From Eutrigla gurnardus (taxonomy: Eukaryota; Chordata; Actinopteri; Perciformes; Triglidae): a stretch of 64,000 nt of DNA. The stretch covers positions 30,039,598 through 30,103,597 of the forward strand of contig OY741264.1 in assembly GCA_963514095.1 (NCBI GenBank). The letters are read 5' to 3'. The translations under genes and the position numbers were made by a program. The notes beneath the pieces were generated by a model. That model worked only from the letters and a program-made list of their open reading frames with translations. It ran no database searches and was not told the DNA's origin. Shown here piece by piece: positions 1 through 27,128 of this stretch (its first letter is position 1; every line of letters begins with the position of its first letter).

Positions 1-2459
1 AAGTAAAGACTATTTGCAAAGAAGTTATTTGGTTTGACTTTTCTTCTACCTAAATGGTTATATTTGGTATGTTTTACGTCACATAACATTCATTTGGATA
101 ATGATAAGCTCATTTGGCCACTTTTGGAGAGGTTTTGGGTAACTTGAGAAATTAAAAAAAGAAGAGAAAATAGAAACATTTTATTTTATTTTATTAGTAT
201 TAGTTAGATTATTGGTAAAATAAACAAAAAAAAAGTAGAATTATTTACCTCCAAAGACCCATAATGTCATTTGGCACAAAGTGGCCATTTGGAGTCTCCA
301 AACTCAGTCTGGACATTGCCCTACAAAAACCACTGCTAAACACTCACTTTTGGGTGTTTTTTTATCTACTTTCTACCAGTTGTTGGTCAGGCTTGTGGCT
401 GTGGCTTCATTCAGCTTTTAGGCCTAAATAGCAGAGCCACAGCTAACTCGCTTCATTAAAACATAAAAAAAATTAGGCGAGGCAAAAAATTGCAATTTCT
501 CAAAGAAAGTTATGAAAAGTCATAGCATTGTATGTCAACGAGTTATGAAAAAAGTCATAGTATAGTATTTTGAAAAAGGTCATAGTATAGTATTTTTAAG
601 AAAAGCTCTCAGTCTTTGCAACGCGTCAACACCAGATGAAGATCGTTTGTTTGGACCAAAAACAAAAGCATAAAATCAAGTGAGGTTGTGAGTGAAGGTT
701 CATTTCTACTAACACCACTTATTGATTCAATTAGTGTCAAAATGTGTTTTAAATGCTTGTTGTCTGGTTTTAAACAGCTTTGCAATGTAAGTATATGAGA
801 CACTCCAGGAAAAAGCTTTCATGCACTGATCAATTCTTAAATGTTCTATTTAGCTTCCATAACACATTTTCTTTTTCTTTTTTTCATCTGAGATTTCTGC
901 TAAACTCACTAAAAGTTGCCGTTAGATAATGCCTTGATTGCATATTTAAGTATTTCAGAAAACGTTTAACTAAATAATTGACTGACTGTCAGTAATCAAC
1001 TGGGGAAGTTTCATGGTGATATTAGTCATTATTATACTATTTGTATGCCTTCAAAGTGTATGTAAATAACAATACATAACTTTAAAGTCACTTAAAGTGA
1101 GGTCATAGCAGAGGGCCCCATGAGGACTAGACCAGAAACGAGTGTGTGAATTTAACTCTCAGTTCCTGCTTCTATATTCTTCACAAACGTGGCCTGTTGT
1201 TGTTTACGAGGACCTTTTTCAGAACACAGTTTGGAGATTCAAGGGATCCATCTTCTCTGAATGCATCAATACTAACATGGAGGAAGAAAGCTGCTGCCCA
1301 TTCAACATTGTATTACTTAAAGAGACAGTGTGTGGGAATTACTCCCATCTAATGGTGGAATTCTATTTTGCATTCAGACAAATGACAGACAAAAGAAGCT
1401 GGAAAACCCAGAGTTAAGCCTGAAGTTCCCTCGCTAAGCCCAAATCCTGCTTCCTAGTCCAGCCTCTGTTCAGTCAGCAGTCACTCCGATCGGAAACCGA
1501 TGTCTTTTTGACAGTTATTCCATGTTCTTATCCATGTATTTTGCCTTATTTTTCTGAAACTGCATTAAAGTACCACAGGTAGGCTACATATCAGCCTGCT
1601 GCTATTATTTTAACATTGTGACCATTATTATCTTCAAAGGTGTTTTCAATGAAGTCAGTCAGAAGGGCAACATATGAAGTCATACATGTGTGGCCACTCC
1701 TTTATTGCACTCACATAGTTCATAGCAGCACATTACAGATAGGACACTTCCTGTTCATGCCATTTCAAAATAAGGGTCCCGGATATTCCAGTATAATGTG
1801 CTCTAAAGCACACACAAGGAAGTTTCATTCACCCAGACCATCTAGTACAGGCCGCTCAATAAAGTAGGTTACACACACAAATACACAAAAACAAAGTCAC
1901 TGCTTGAGTGGTACAATAATGACGGTTTCAGTTAAGATCCATGGTTAGTAAATGTAGACTTTTAGGCTTCGCATTCAGTCTGTCCGCCATAATTGTCTGC
2001 CACGCTGCTTTCAGCCATATTTCCTTTTTTGCATGTAATATGCTTTATTTCCTCATACATGTCCATCAGACGCTGCAGCTGACTTGGTGAAAAGTATGCG
2101 GCCGCACGTCTGCATCAGTAAATCTGTGATCGACACCGTGGTCTACTGAAGAAAGCCGTGAACGTGCATTTATACGAATGATTCACACATGGCTTGACGA
2201 AAATACCAAAATATCACAGTATGACGTACAGCGGGGCTAATGCAGCAAGGAAATCACTTGATTGGTCTGCTTCATCAACAACAGTGTTGCAATGGTGACT
2301 GACTGGTGGGCTGCAGATTGTAGAAACAGTTCGAGTCGAGAGAGAGATGGATTTCATTTCATGTGGTGTTAAACAAAATAATCGTTGAGTTGAGAAGTTT
2401 GACTTATCTGCAATTAGGCACATTGACCAGACACGGTCCAGCCAGATACGAGGTTTCAC
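1..2459. repeat. Segmental duplicate, downstream part of ZNF copy 1
   Basis: This stretch is closely matched by 38959-40188 plus about 45286-46980. It is the region downstream of a ZNF gene in two tandem copies. The second copy differs by an inserted LINE (about 40189-45285) and a tRNA-SINE (about 45500-45830). No coding exon is convincing here. Bases 490-600 are a degenerate repeat built on a 'gtcatagtatagtat' motif. The copy continues left beyond the window edge. Confidence 0.85.
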
Positions 2460-2634
2460 CGAGTCTTGTTTACAAACTGAGCAGCTGAAACATCTATCCT
2501 GTGTGAAATATCATGTGTGTCTTTACACTTTGAAGATATTTGAATTGTTTTTACAAACTGAGCAGCTGAAAGGTGTCTCTCCTGTGTGACTTCTCAAGTG
2601 TACGTTTAAATTTCCACTTTCTGTAAAAGTTTTC
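2460..2634 (-). pseudogene. C-terminal fragment of ZNF copy 1
   Basis: Read on the minus strand from 2634, this encodes the tail of a C2H2 finger (TESGNLNVHLRSHTGE), then FSCSVC, and then goes out of frame. Compared with the intact paralogue at 46996-47904, one base is missing just after the last Cys codon of the final finger, so the last finger is lost. The piece belongs to the gene whose N-terminal part is at 34573-35559; transposon insertions now separate them. It ends exactly at the target duplication of the large transposon. Confidence 0.85.
2629..2634. repeat. Left 6-bp target site duplication GTTTTC
   Basis: The bases GTTTTC directly precede the TACGGAG end of the giant transposon, and the same six bases follow its other end at 27082-27087. 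Intact ZNF paralogues contain one copy at this point (aaagttttcttacaaac), so this is an insertion footprint. Confidence 0.93.
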
Positions 2635-2679
2635 TACGGAGCCCCCCTGGTGTCAGTCAAGAAAAAAAAAAAGCCATGT

Positions 2680-2885
2680 ACTAAACTGAGGGAACGGATT
2701 GCTAAACCGTGCGCACGGTTTACTAAACTGAGGGAACGGATTACTAAACTGAGGGCACGGATTGCCAAACCGTGCGCACGGATTGCTAAACTGAGGGAAC
2801 GGATTGCCAAACCGTGCGCACGGATTGCTAAACTGAGGGAACGGATTGCTAAACCGAGGGAACGGATTGCCAAACTGAGGGCATT
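2680..2885 (+). repeat. 21-bp iteron array in left TIR
   Basis: About ten tandem 21-bp units alternate between an 'actgagggaacggattgct' type and a type with the 12-bp palindrome CCGTGCGCACGG. Because 21 bp is seven codons, both strands stay open and give spurious heptad-repeat ORFs. Position just inside the terminus suggests transposase binding sites (inference). Confidence 0.85.
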
Positions 2886-2889
2886 GATT

Positions 2890-2968
2890 ATTAAATTTGG
2901 CAACCCGCGTCTACGGATATGACGTCAGCTACTACCTTTCAACGTTGCGACCCTACCGCTCCTTACAG
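2890..2968 (+). promoter_or_regulatory. Probable promoter and 5' leader exon in left TIR
   Basis: After the iterons there is a GC-richer block with a CRE-like TGACGTCA, ending in a textbook splice donor, CTTACAG|GTAAGT, at 2968/2969. The same block is mirrored in the right TIR with donor at 26684/26683 on the minus strand, upstream of the transposase. A duplicated promoter and leader feeding both genes is inferred. Confidence 0.5.
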
Positions 2969-3190
2969 GTAAGTCGATGTATTAATATTTACGAGTAGCC
3001 TTACAGTTAATGCTATATTGTGTTTAGCATTGTACATTGACTGCTTTCGTAACGTTGCATTTATTGTGGTTGTCACGTTGAACGCACCTTTCATTAACGT
3101 TGGCAGCGAAGCAGCTAAAGTTAGCCTCCCGCGCTATCATGTTAGCCTAACTTTGTCTGTAGAATTAACGGTGCGAGCGCTCGTCCAGTT

Positions 3191-3259
3191 ATGAAGCCTA
3201 AACAGGGTGAAGACAATTTTCCAATTACTCTGCCTATTCAACCCACACCGGGACACAAG
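3191..3259 (+). other. Possible small upstream coding exon
   Basis: An ATG opens 23 codons (MKPKQGEDNFPI...TPGHK) followed by the donor-like AAG|GTATCA. It lies in the left TIR. The matching part of the right TIR has lost the ATG through the ~130-bp deletion. A further possible exon, 4374-4472 (99 bp, open, acceptor ttttacag, donor AAG|GTGAGA), follows. Joining the latter to the SAM exon at 4844 in this phase meets a stop, so these may be alternative or untranslated exons. Confidence 0.3.
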
Positions 3260-4093
3260 GTATCATGTGTAAGATATTACATTTATGCACGCAAACCTGT
3301 GTCGGTGTATTGTCACGCATGGGTCATATATGGATCATTTAAGTCGGTAAAGCATCCACTTACTACCATTAGGCTATAGATGATTGTTTTTACAGTTTAA
3401 AATCCACCGTTTTAAACATCATGTACAGATAAATCCTGCACGCTATATAGCCTATACTGTATCAATCAAACAATCCATTTGTATGGTTTCTAACTTGAGT
3501 GACCTATAGAGTGTTTATTGATATTGTGCTTTTTACAACTCTTTTTCCACACACCTCATTCTAGTCCTGTCTTTTCTTTACCTTAAATCTAAGTACATTT
3601 TTTCCTACATAATGTCACAAAAGTCACAGCATATATGGCTGGATCATCTGTCACAACAAACGGGACACAATTTATTCACTACATAAATGCATAGTGGTGA
3701 AACAGAAAGAGAGAAAATATTTTTGCAGCTATATTAATGTTCTGAATGTCTAGTACACTCAAGGCCCATATCAGCCATTACTGTGTGGCGATATATATTG
3801 ATGCATTACTACTTCAACTGTAAGTTGTCATGTCCCCTCTAAAACCTTATTGTTTCTATCTCCTGAAGGTATATGGAACCTAGTTTACCTAAGCTCCCAC
3901 CAGAGAGTCGCCAGACAGATTCATAAGGTGAGAACATGCATGCCAAGTGGATCACTATGTCATTGTCATGTGCATTTTTATTATGAGCTGTGTCCAGTCT
4001 GATGTGTTCTTGTGACTTATGTCCATTTCTCTTTAAATTCCCCTGTTGGGGAACCCATACAATATTTTTCATCATCTGTTTCTCTTTCTTGGC

Positions 4094-4305
4094 CAGGGAT
4101 GGGCAACCCTGCTCCTGTAGGGCCACTACCCTGCATGTTTTAGGTTTCTCCCTGCTCTAACACACCTGATTCTAATGATGTGCTTGTTATCAAGCAGCTG
4201 AAGCTTGTCACAGATGTGATAATCGTTGAACTCAGGTGTGTTAGAGTATGGAGACAATTAAAAGATGCAGGGCAGTGGCCCTACAGGAGCCGGATTGCCC
4301 TTCCC
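4094..4305. mobile_element. Foldback MITE just inside left TIR
   Basis: About 212 bp with arms 'gggcaaccctgctcctgtag' and its near reverse complement at the other end. A second copy of the family lies in the outer transposase intron at 24628-24840. It is the common fish short foldback family with a hAT-like CAGGG start. It has no coding capacity. Confidence 0.75.
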
Positions 4306-4844
4306 TTCTCGAGGCAATCCTTGACAAATATTTATTTATAATTTATTTTTACTTTTAACAAAATATTTTACAGTGTGGTATTGATACTTCTTTTAAGGAT
4401 CTGAGTACTTCCTCTACCACTTTGCTGATGAGATCAGTAAGCAGGATTGTACCTAGGAAGACGTTTATTAAGGTGAGAGATCCTGCACTCATTCAGTTTT
4501 CATTAGCAGGAACTTAATTTTTCGTTAAAGTTCCCCTCCACTCAAAAAGCGTTTTCATCATGTTCCTTGTTGAGCCATGTTTTATTCATAAACCCTCAAA
4601 CAGCTAGGGGGCAGTATTTCCTTTTGTTACTGAGCCAACCGGATGGTTGTGGGGGTCAGGCAGGTTACTTTAGGTTAATCAGTGGTGTTGCTGATAAATG
4701 GAGGAGCAAACAGTTTTCGACTGTGCTCGAGCCTTTTGTCCGTTTATTTTGTATGTGAGCAAGGGATAATTAATATTGATTACTTACTCAAAATAATGTC
4801 ATAATATTTGCCTCACATTAACTCATTATTCCCTTTTTAATAGA

Positions 4845-20512
<15,668 letters not shown>

Positions 20513-20570
20513 TGGTAAGTGTCAGGTTTAACTTCAAGTCAGAATTAATACATTTATGGCAACTTTTCAG

Positions 20571-21104
20571 AGGGACGGCAAGATCGTTTATCGGCCTGTG
20601 GCATGCGCCACAGCGACCACTGGCGAACCATGGCATGTACCATTCAGTAACTGTAAATGCCGACACCAACAATGGTATCCTGCGCCCCTAGCGGCTTCTT
20701 CCTCTCCCTACATCACACCAGTACACATCGCCCCCCCATAATTTAACAAGTATTGCTGTAAATGTATAGCTATATATATATATTTGGTCTTTATTGACAC
20801 TATATCACAACATAACGCTGTAAATAAAGGGATGAATACGTTTCTCTGGTCTGTTTTGTTGTTATAGGATATGTTCGATGTGTGTGTTGTTGCTTTTGAA
20901 ATGACAGATGCTTTTGAAAACAGCCGGACTTGCTCCGGTGACTGTAATCAATAACAGAGATTCAGAGCTAAATAATGCCTTCCTACTTTATGGAATGTTT
21001 AATGTTGATAGCAATCACACATTACAAGTCTAATTTAAAAACATACATCACAAAGTGTCGCTGTGGCACATGCCACAGGCCGATAAACGATCGCGGCGCA
21101 ACTG
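20571..21104. mobile_element. MULE-like MITE with 9-bp duplication
   Basis: 534 bp flanked by ACTTTTCAG at 20562-20570 and 21105-21113. Arms share 'gatcgtttatcggcctgtgg' in inverted orientation. A 9-bp duplication is typical of Mutator-like elements. It lies just 3' of the outer SAM-HECT stop codon. Confidence 0.8.
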
Positions 21105-21113
21105 ACTTTTCAG

Positions 21114-22085
21114 TGGGTGAATAAACTCACCCAAAGTAATTAAGGTTTAAAGTTATGCATAAATAAGGGCATGCAGCCTTGAGTGACAGGTGTGTCACAG
21201 GTGGTTAGCATAGATTGTAGACGTAATTTGGCCTGCCTCAGCTTACTCAACTTCACCTCTTAGCCCATTTTTGTATTAGCCGGGGGTAAGGTGGAGTCAG
21301 GCACTGCCAAGATGGCGATGGCTGGAGCCGCGCACACTGAGCTTCATAATAGCTCTTCAGAAACCTATGACGGTGACGTCAAAGAGACAATGTCGATGTC
21401 ATGTTAAGGAGCTTGTTGACTTGAAAAGGACATTTCATTGTAACTTAAATTTTTAGTTTCATGTAGTTTGTCAGGTTGCCATATCTGCATGTGTATTTAC
21501 ATCCATGTTCTGTTTGTCTGTTGTAGGAGGTTTGGTGCCGTGACTGTGATCGGACCAATAGAACGGGTGCAGCGAAGTTTTATCTTTGTTTTTATAGACG
21601 TTTTTACTATTTCCCGTCTATAGAAATGTATTGGTCAAGAAGGAGCACGCATATGGACTTTAAGGTTGCTGCTTGTCTGGTTGACTTGCAGGGTGTTAAG
21701 TAGGGATGGGAATTGTTAATTTTGTTGATAAAAATGCCATTATCCCTTCTGCTTGTTGGTCCAATCCTTTATCGATTCCCTTATTGATTCATGATCAATT
21801 TTCTGTATGGAAAGTTAGCCCACGCATGTTTTTGGGCATCAACTCTTTTATTTTCTGATTCTGAACACAGTGTAGATGTGGTGTTTTTTATTTGTGTTTT
21901 CAGGATTTTTACAAGAAAAATTATGCTCAGCCTGCCTAATGTTATTACAACGCCACACTTTGGACCGTTTATTACTTATCACCATGAATCAGTCTTGTCA
22001 GTTCATGTTTTTTTTGCAATAAAAACAACACATATCTGAGTGTGCACATGCTTTTCTTGTTCTGGGTGTCTAGGGATAAAAGACA
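21114..22085. other. Unannotated stretch in outer element
   Basis: Non-coding sequence between the outer SAM-HECT gene and the repeats near the transposase 3' end. No gene recognised. Confidence 0.5.
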
Positions 22086-23110
22086 AGGGCTGTTTCATAA
22101 AGCAGGATTAGTAAAAACTCTTGAGTTTGTTAACCCTGAGATGAGGGGAAACTTTTGTTTGGTTCCAGAAATAAAGATAACTTAAACTCCGTCACCATAA
22201 TAGACTCCGTGAACCTAACCTTCTCACTGGCTATTTGTGTTATACACTCAGTTTCTCTGATTCTTCTCACTCTTACAGAGACACATGCCGTTTCATTGAC
22301 ACATTCATTCACTCCATCTTAGAATGCTTTAATAGCAGAGATTACTGAATGTCAAAATCTAAATCTTGGTCTAATAGTTTGTTTCTCAGGACTCTCTAAA
22401 TATAACACTTACGTGCAGTCGGTTATTTCCATGAACAGTGGTTTTTGCCCTCAAATATTCAATACAACTCAGCATAACATTTCTGCATGTCCTTTTTTCA
22501 CTTACACTATGACTGTGCAGTTTTTCAGTTTATTGTAGCAGTTCCAATAAAATGTTTATGGCACAATGTGTAATCTCAATTTAAAAGGTAAAAATCTCCA
22601 TGAAGCTTTAGACATGTAGAATAATTGTCTATCACTCATGATGTGATTGGTCACACTGGTTTTCATTGGTTACAATGCTGTTGAGCAAAGATCCAAATGT
22701 AACATTTAAATCTACTGTATTTTAACCTGCAAATCACCAAACATTATTATTGGATGACATTGTGATCTTACAATAGTCTCTGTCTTTAGCCTATATTTTT
22801 TTACCTTCAAATATGATTTGGAATAAAACTTCATGTAACTGTACTTAAACTTTCCCCATAATCTCCATTTCTTCTTCTTTTTTTTTAAAGACAAATGTGT
22901 GCGGTCTACACATGCATTGATATATATATACTGGATTAAAATGGAGGCTATTTTATTTACCTGTTGCCATGGTGAATCATTGCATCAGAGCTCTATTGAT
23001 GTGCAGGTTCCACCTACTCAGAGTTGATTGAACTAACTCTGATCAGCTGTTCTGGAAAAACTCAGTTCCCATTGCAGGATAAATCGAATCAGAGTTCAGG
23101 GTTAGGCTCA
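22086..23110. repeat. Degenerate non-autonomous DNA repeat
   Basis: The ends carry related motifs (ctgtttcataaagcaggatt / 'gttaaccctgag' and, inverted, 'tgcaggataaatcgaatcag'), reminding me of a common fish Harbinger-type MITE. It is decayed, and no clear target duplication is visible. Sequence from 23111 to 23690 shows nothing I can name. Confidence 0.35.
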
Positions 23111-23691
23111 TAGTATATTTTAAGCCTTTTTTTTTCCTCAAACAGGGTCGACAGGATATATTTTATTAAGCAAGTAATCAGCAGTTATGACTGAGATATA
23201 TGAATAAAAGGCAGATATTAAGTTTGTGAAATTTACTTTTTTAACTTTGAAGTGGCTGTACATCTGAAATTGCTTGTCAGAAATTAGAATAAAAGTAAAC
23301 CATTAAATATAATTTACTACCACTTTAGATGAAGAGTACAAACATGACCATGACCGCCTATTAAAAAAAACAGAAACACACACAGAGGGAGATCGACTTC
23401 ATTCTCTGCTTGTCATTACTCCACAATATCTTTACATAGAAAATAGCTGTTTGCAGGGGTACTGAGTACAGTGCTTTTAAAGCTATGTTAACAATTTGTT
23501 ACATATTTTAACCCAAAAATACACATTTATAATAATTTGTGGAAAAATCTGATCACTATTCTGTGGTTCAAATCAAACCATTCAAGCAGTTATGAGATCT
23601 TGTAGAACATATTGAGACGAAGCAAGGTTAAGTTCAACAATGTTTTCAAGGTTTAATATAAAGCAAGTGTATATGTATTTACAGATTGAGT

Positions 23692-23696
23692 TCTTT

Positions 23697-23762
<66 letters not shown>
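23692..23762. repeat. (TAA)n microsatellite
   Basis: About 20 TAA units between the MITEs and the 3' end of the outer transposase. Confidence 0.97.
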
Positions 23763-23763
<1 letters not shown>

Positions 23764-23946
23764 ATGTGGAGAAACAGAAAAATGTTAATCATTTAAAACA
23801 AAAAAAGCAGTCGAGATTGTTCTATACTAAAACCAGATTAAAAGAAACACACAAATTTAATTTGAATGATAATGGCAGGGACAGTCTGCCTTGTTCCTCA
23901 GAAGTGAGTAGGACTTGTTAAGTCTACCTCTGAAATGCCTCTGCTA

Positions 23947-25713
23947 CTATCTATCTATGTTTAATAGTGTAGTCAGTTCTTCCCTCAGGGAAATGTATAG
24001 GTCAATGGCCATGTATGCATCCACAGGAACATGCAGATTGTTTTGTGCCATTATGTAGGTGCAGAGGGTGAACACATCATCATCACAAGCAATGTCACGA
24101 CGGTGGATGCAGTCATCTTCACATGTGATACGATCTTCCTCCAACACCTGGCACAAATAGTCCTCTGTGTTATATAGTTCAGGAATAGCATACATTACAT
24201 CAGGCCGACCGTGTGGAACATGTTCATTCCTTGATGGACGAATCACGTGGCTGTTCCAGGTCTCCTTGGTTGAATCCAAGTCATCCTGCAGAGGTGACAA
24301 CAGTAGAAATAATAAAATAAAATAAATAATTAATGACTGTGGAAAGCTGGAAACAGTGACATTTGACAACTCGATTGCCCAACGTACTCCCAGACAAGTG
24401 TAACAAGCCCAAAAGTTGTGACACGTTATTTGGCTACTGGAAACCAAACTTGGTCATGAATAAACCAATTATGTAAGGGAGACACCCTTACATAATTGGT
24501 TAAGGTGAATAAGTAGCACTGTCTGATGGTAGACAGTGTTTGCAGACATGTCTTTGTCATGTAGCATGCCATGGAAAACATGTTTGAATTTCATATGCTG
24601 ATATGCAGCAAAAACATAGCTCTATAGCAGGGGTGTCCAATCCTGCTCCTGGAGAGCTACTTCCCCTCATGTTTTAGGTTTCTCCCTGCTATAACACACC
24701 TGAGTCGAACGATTACCAAACCTGTGACAAGCTTCAGCTGCTTGATAATGAGCAGAACATTAGAATCAGGTGTGTTAGAGCAGGGAGAAACCTTAAACAT
24801 GCAGGGCAGTGGCCCTCCAGGAGCAGGGTTGGACACCATCCACTGTCTATTGATGCTACTTGCCTGTATCAAACCAAGGAAGCAGAATAGCATTAGGTTC
24901 TTGTCCAGGAAGTCCCCAGCGAAATCACCTTCATCTTTAAGTCGGTGAAGGTGGTCGAGCCAAAAGTCCACACACTCTTTACGGAGAAAGCCCCACCAGC
25001 TCTCTATTCTTTGGTTGCTTGTGCTTCTTCCATAAATGAAGCTTTTTTCACCTGCATGATCATCATCATCATTCCGCCGAAGGTACCTTTGCATATCTCG
25101 TATAGAGCTGTTTTCTGTCCCCATATCTGTCCTCAGGATACAGGCACATCCACCTACTTCTCCTACTGTCTCGAGGAGATAGCCTCCTATCACTTTTGGG
25201 TCACTGCTGGTACAGTACGCATTCAGCCACAGTATTCTTCTTGAGAACCCATCAATAGCTCCATTGATGCATATACCGAAAGGCTTTAATTTGTCATAGG
25301 AATCGACATGCCATACAAAATTTGGCCCCTTTGAAAAGTATGCCCGTCTTTTCAACCTTCTACTTCTTCTCATTTCTGTGCCCTCTGGGTCAAGAGTGGA
25401 TAGAATGAGGCGGACATCCTCTTTCCGTACATGCAATCCCTTCTCTTTGCATTTTTGTGTACATCCACCTGTAGCCATGCAAGGCCCCTGAGCCTTGAAG
25501 CTCTTCCCTTATGAACCTGACAATTTCTCCTAAACTGTCAAAATCTTTCCGGCGAAGCAGTCCATTCTTCTTAAGGATTCGTTTTAGGGTTGACAAGCTG
25601 AGAATTATCCTGTGTTTTCTACTCAACATGCATAGGATGTCCTTATATGTGAGGCCCAAGTCAAAATAAAGTTTTATAAGATCCAATGTATCCATCGTAG
25701 CATGACGGATCAA
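23947..25713 (-). pseudogene. DDE transposase of outer element, one frameshift
   Basis: Minus-strand exons 25713-24864 and 24285-23947. Likely start at 25695 (MDTLDLIKLYFDLGL), opening a helix-turn-helix region (LSTLKRILKKNGLLRRK). After GYRWMYTK the frame shifts by one base near 25430-25450, then continues with the catalytic core: WHVDSYDKLKP, LRTDMGTEN, NQRIESWWG, with 40 residues between second Asp and Glu, as in the inner copy. The C-terminal exon is Cys-rich (CEDDCIHRRDIACDDDVF). The intron has a GC donor (CAG|GCAAGT) and houses a MITE. It is about 25 bp inside the right TIR, which should supply its promoter. It would mobilise the element if repaired; as read here it is broken. Confidence 0.85.
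24628..24840. mobile_element. Foldback MITE in transposase intron
   Basis: Same family as 4094-4305: 'ggtgtccaatcctgctcctg' pairs with its near reverse complement at the far end. Non-coding and spliced out with the intron. Confidence 0.75.
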
Positions 25714-25735
25714 GGATTGCCTAGAGAGAGAGAGA

Positions 25736-27081
25736 AACAGGGGAATTTAAAGAGAAATGGACATAAGTCACAAGAACACATCAGACTGGACACAGCTCAT
25801 AATAAAAATGCACATGACAATGACATAGTGATCCACTTGGCATGCATGTTCTCACCTTATGAATCTGTCTGGCGACTCTCTGGTGGGAGCTTAGGTAAAC
25901 TAGGTTCCATATACCTTCAGGAGATAGAAACAATAAGGTTTTAGAGGGGACATGACAACTTACAGTTGAAGTAGTAATGCATCAATATATCGCCACACAG
26001 TAATGGCTGATATGGGCCTTGAGTGTACTAGACATTCAGAACATTAATATAGCTGCAAAAATATTTTCTCTCTTTCTGTTTCACCACTATGCATTTATGT
26101 AGTGAATAAATTGTGTCCCGTTTGTTGTGACAGATGATCCAGCCATATATGCTGTGACTTTTGTGACATTATGTAGGAAAAAATGTACTTAGATTTAAGG
26201 TAAAGAAAAGACAGGACTAGAATGAGGTGTGTGGAAAAAGAGTTGTAAAAAGCACAATATCAATAAACACTCTATAGGTCACTCAAGTTAGAAACCATAC
26301 AAATGGATTGTTTGATTGATACAGTATAGGCTATATAGCGTGCAGGATTTATCTGTACATGATGTTTAAAACGGTGCATTTTAAACTGTAAAAACAATCA
26401 TCTATAGCCTAATGGTAGTAAGTGGATGCTTTACCGACTGAAATGATCCATATATGACCCATGCGTGACAATACACCGACACAGGTTACATGCGTGCATA
26501 AATGTAATATCTTACACATGACACCTTGTGTCCCGGTGTGGGTTGAATAGGCAGAGTAATTGGAAAGCGTTCAACGTGACAACCACAATAAATGCAACGT
26601 TACGAAAGCAGTCAATGTACAATGCTAAACAAAATATAGCATTAACTGTAAGGCTACTCGTAAATATTAATACATCGACTTACCTGTGAGGAGCGGTGGG
26701 GTCGCAACGTTGAAAGGTAGTAGCTGACGTCATATCCGTAGACGCGGGTTGCCAAATTTAATAATCCGTGCCCTCAGTTTGGCAATCCGTTCCCTCGGTT
26801 TAGCAATCCGTTCCCTCAGTTTAGCAATCCGTGCGCACGGTTTGGCAATCCGTTCCCTCAGTTTAGCAATCCGTGCGCACGGTTTGGCAATCCGTGCCCT
26901 CAGTTTAGTAATCCGTTCCCTCAGTTTAGCAATCCGTGCGCACGGTTTGGCAATCCGTGCCCTCAGTTTAGTAATCCGTTCCCTCAGTTTAGTAAACCGT
27001 GCGCACGGTTTAGCAATCCGTTCCCTCAGTTTAGTACATGGCTTTTTTTTTTTTCTTGACTGACACCAGGGGGGCTCCGTA
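25736..27081 (-). repeat. Right long terminal inverted repeat
   Basis: 1,346 bp, inverted match to 2635-4047. It contains the mirrored leader exon donor CAG|GTAAGT (26684/26683) and ends GGGGGGCTCCGTA. It lacks about 130 bp that the left arm has between 'gttgaacgc' and 'tttccaattac'. Confidence 0.9.
26755..27045 (-). repeat. 21-bp iteron array in right TIR
   Basis: About 13 units of the same 21-bp repeats as at 2680-2885, inverted, three units more than the left array. The CCGTGCGCACGG palindrome recurs every second or third unit. Confidence 0.85.
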
Positions 27082-27087
27082 GTTTTC
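27082..27087. repeat. Right 6-bp target site duplication GTTTTC
   Basis: Direct copy of 2629-2634, directly after the CTCCGTA end. Confidence 0.93.
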
Positions 27088-27128
27088 TTACAAACTGAAC
27101 AGCTGAAAGGTTTTTCTCTTGTATGAAA
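27088..27128 (-). pseudogene. Single zinc-finger piece of ZNF copy 1
   Basis: Minus-strand HTREKPFSCSVCKKT, the start of the seventh finger of ZNF copy 1. Before the transposon inserted it was continuous with 2460-2634. It is cut on the other side by the block carrying the RNase-H-like gene. Confidence 0.8.

Larger units (their letters stand above)
2635..4047 (+). repeat. Left long terminal inverted repeat
   Basis: This is 1,413 bp that pairs with 25736-27081 in inverted orientation and is nearly identical over most of its length. The homology stops at 'cccctgtt' on both sides. The left arm holds about 130 bp (near 3087-3220) absent from the right arm, while the right arm has three more 21-bp repeat units. 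High arm identity points to a fairly recent insertion. Confidence 0.9.

Noticed and set aside
2680..2885. CRISPR-like array
   Set aside because: Units are contiguous without unique spacers, and the genome is eukaryotic.
2634..2922. Heptad-repeat ORFs on both strands
   Set aside because: They arise from 21-bp iterons, which keep all in-phase reading open; not a protein gene. Same for 26749-27063.
3839..4126. 95-aa ORF repeated at 25702-25944
   Set aside because: It is duplicated only because it lies in the inverted repeats; no domain or codon-like constraint visible.
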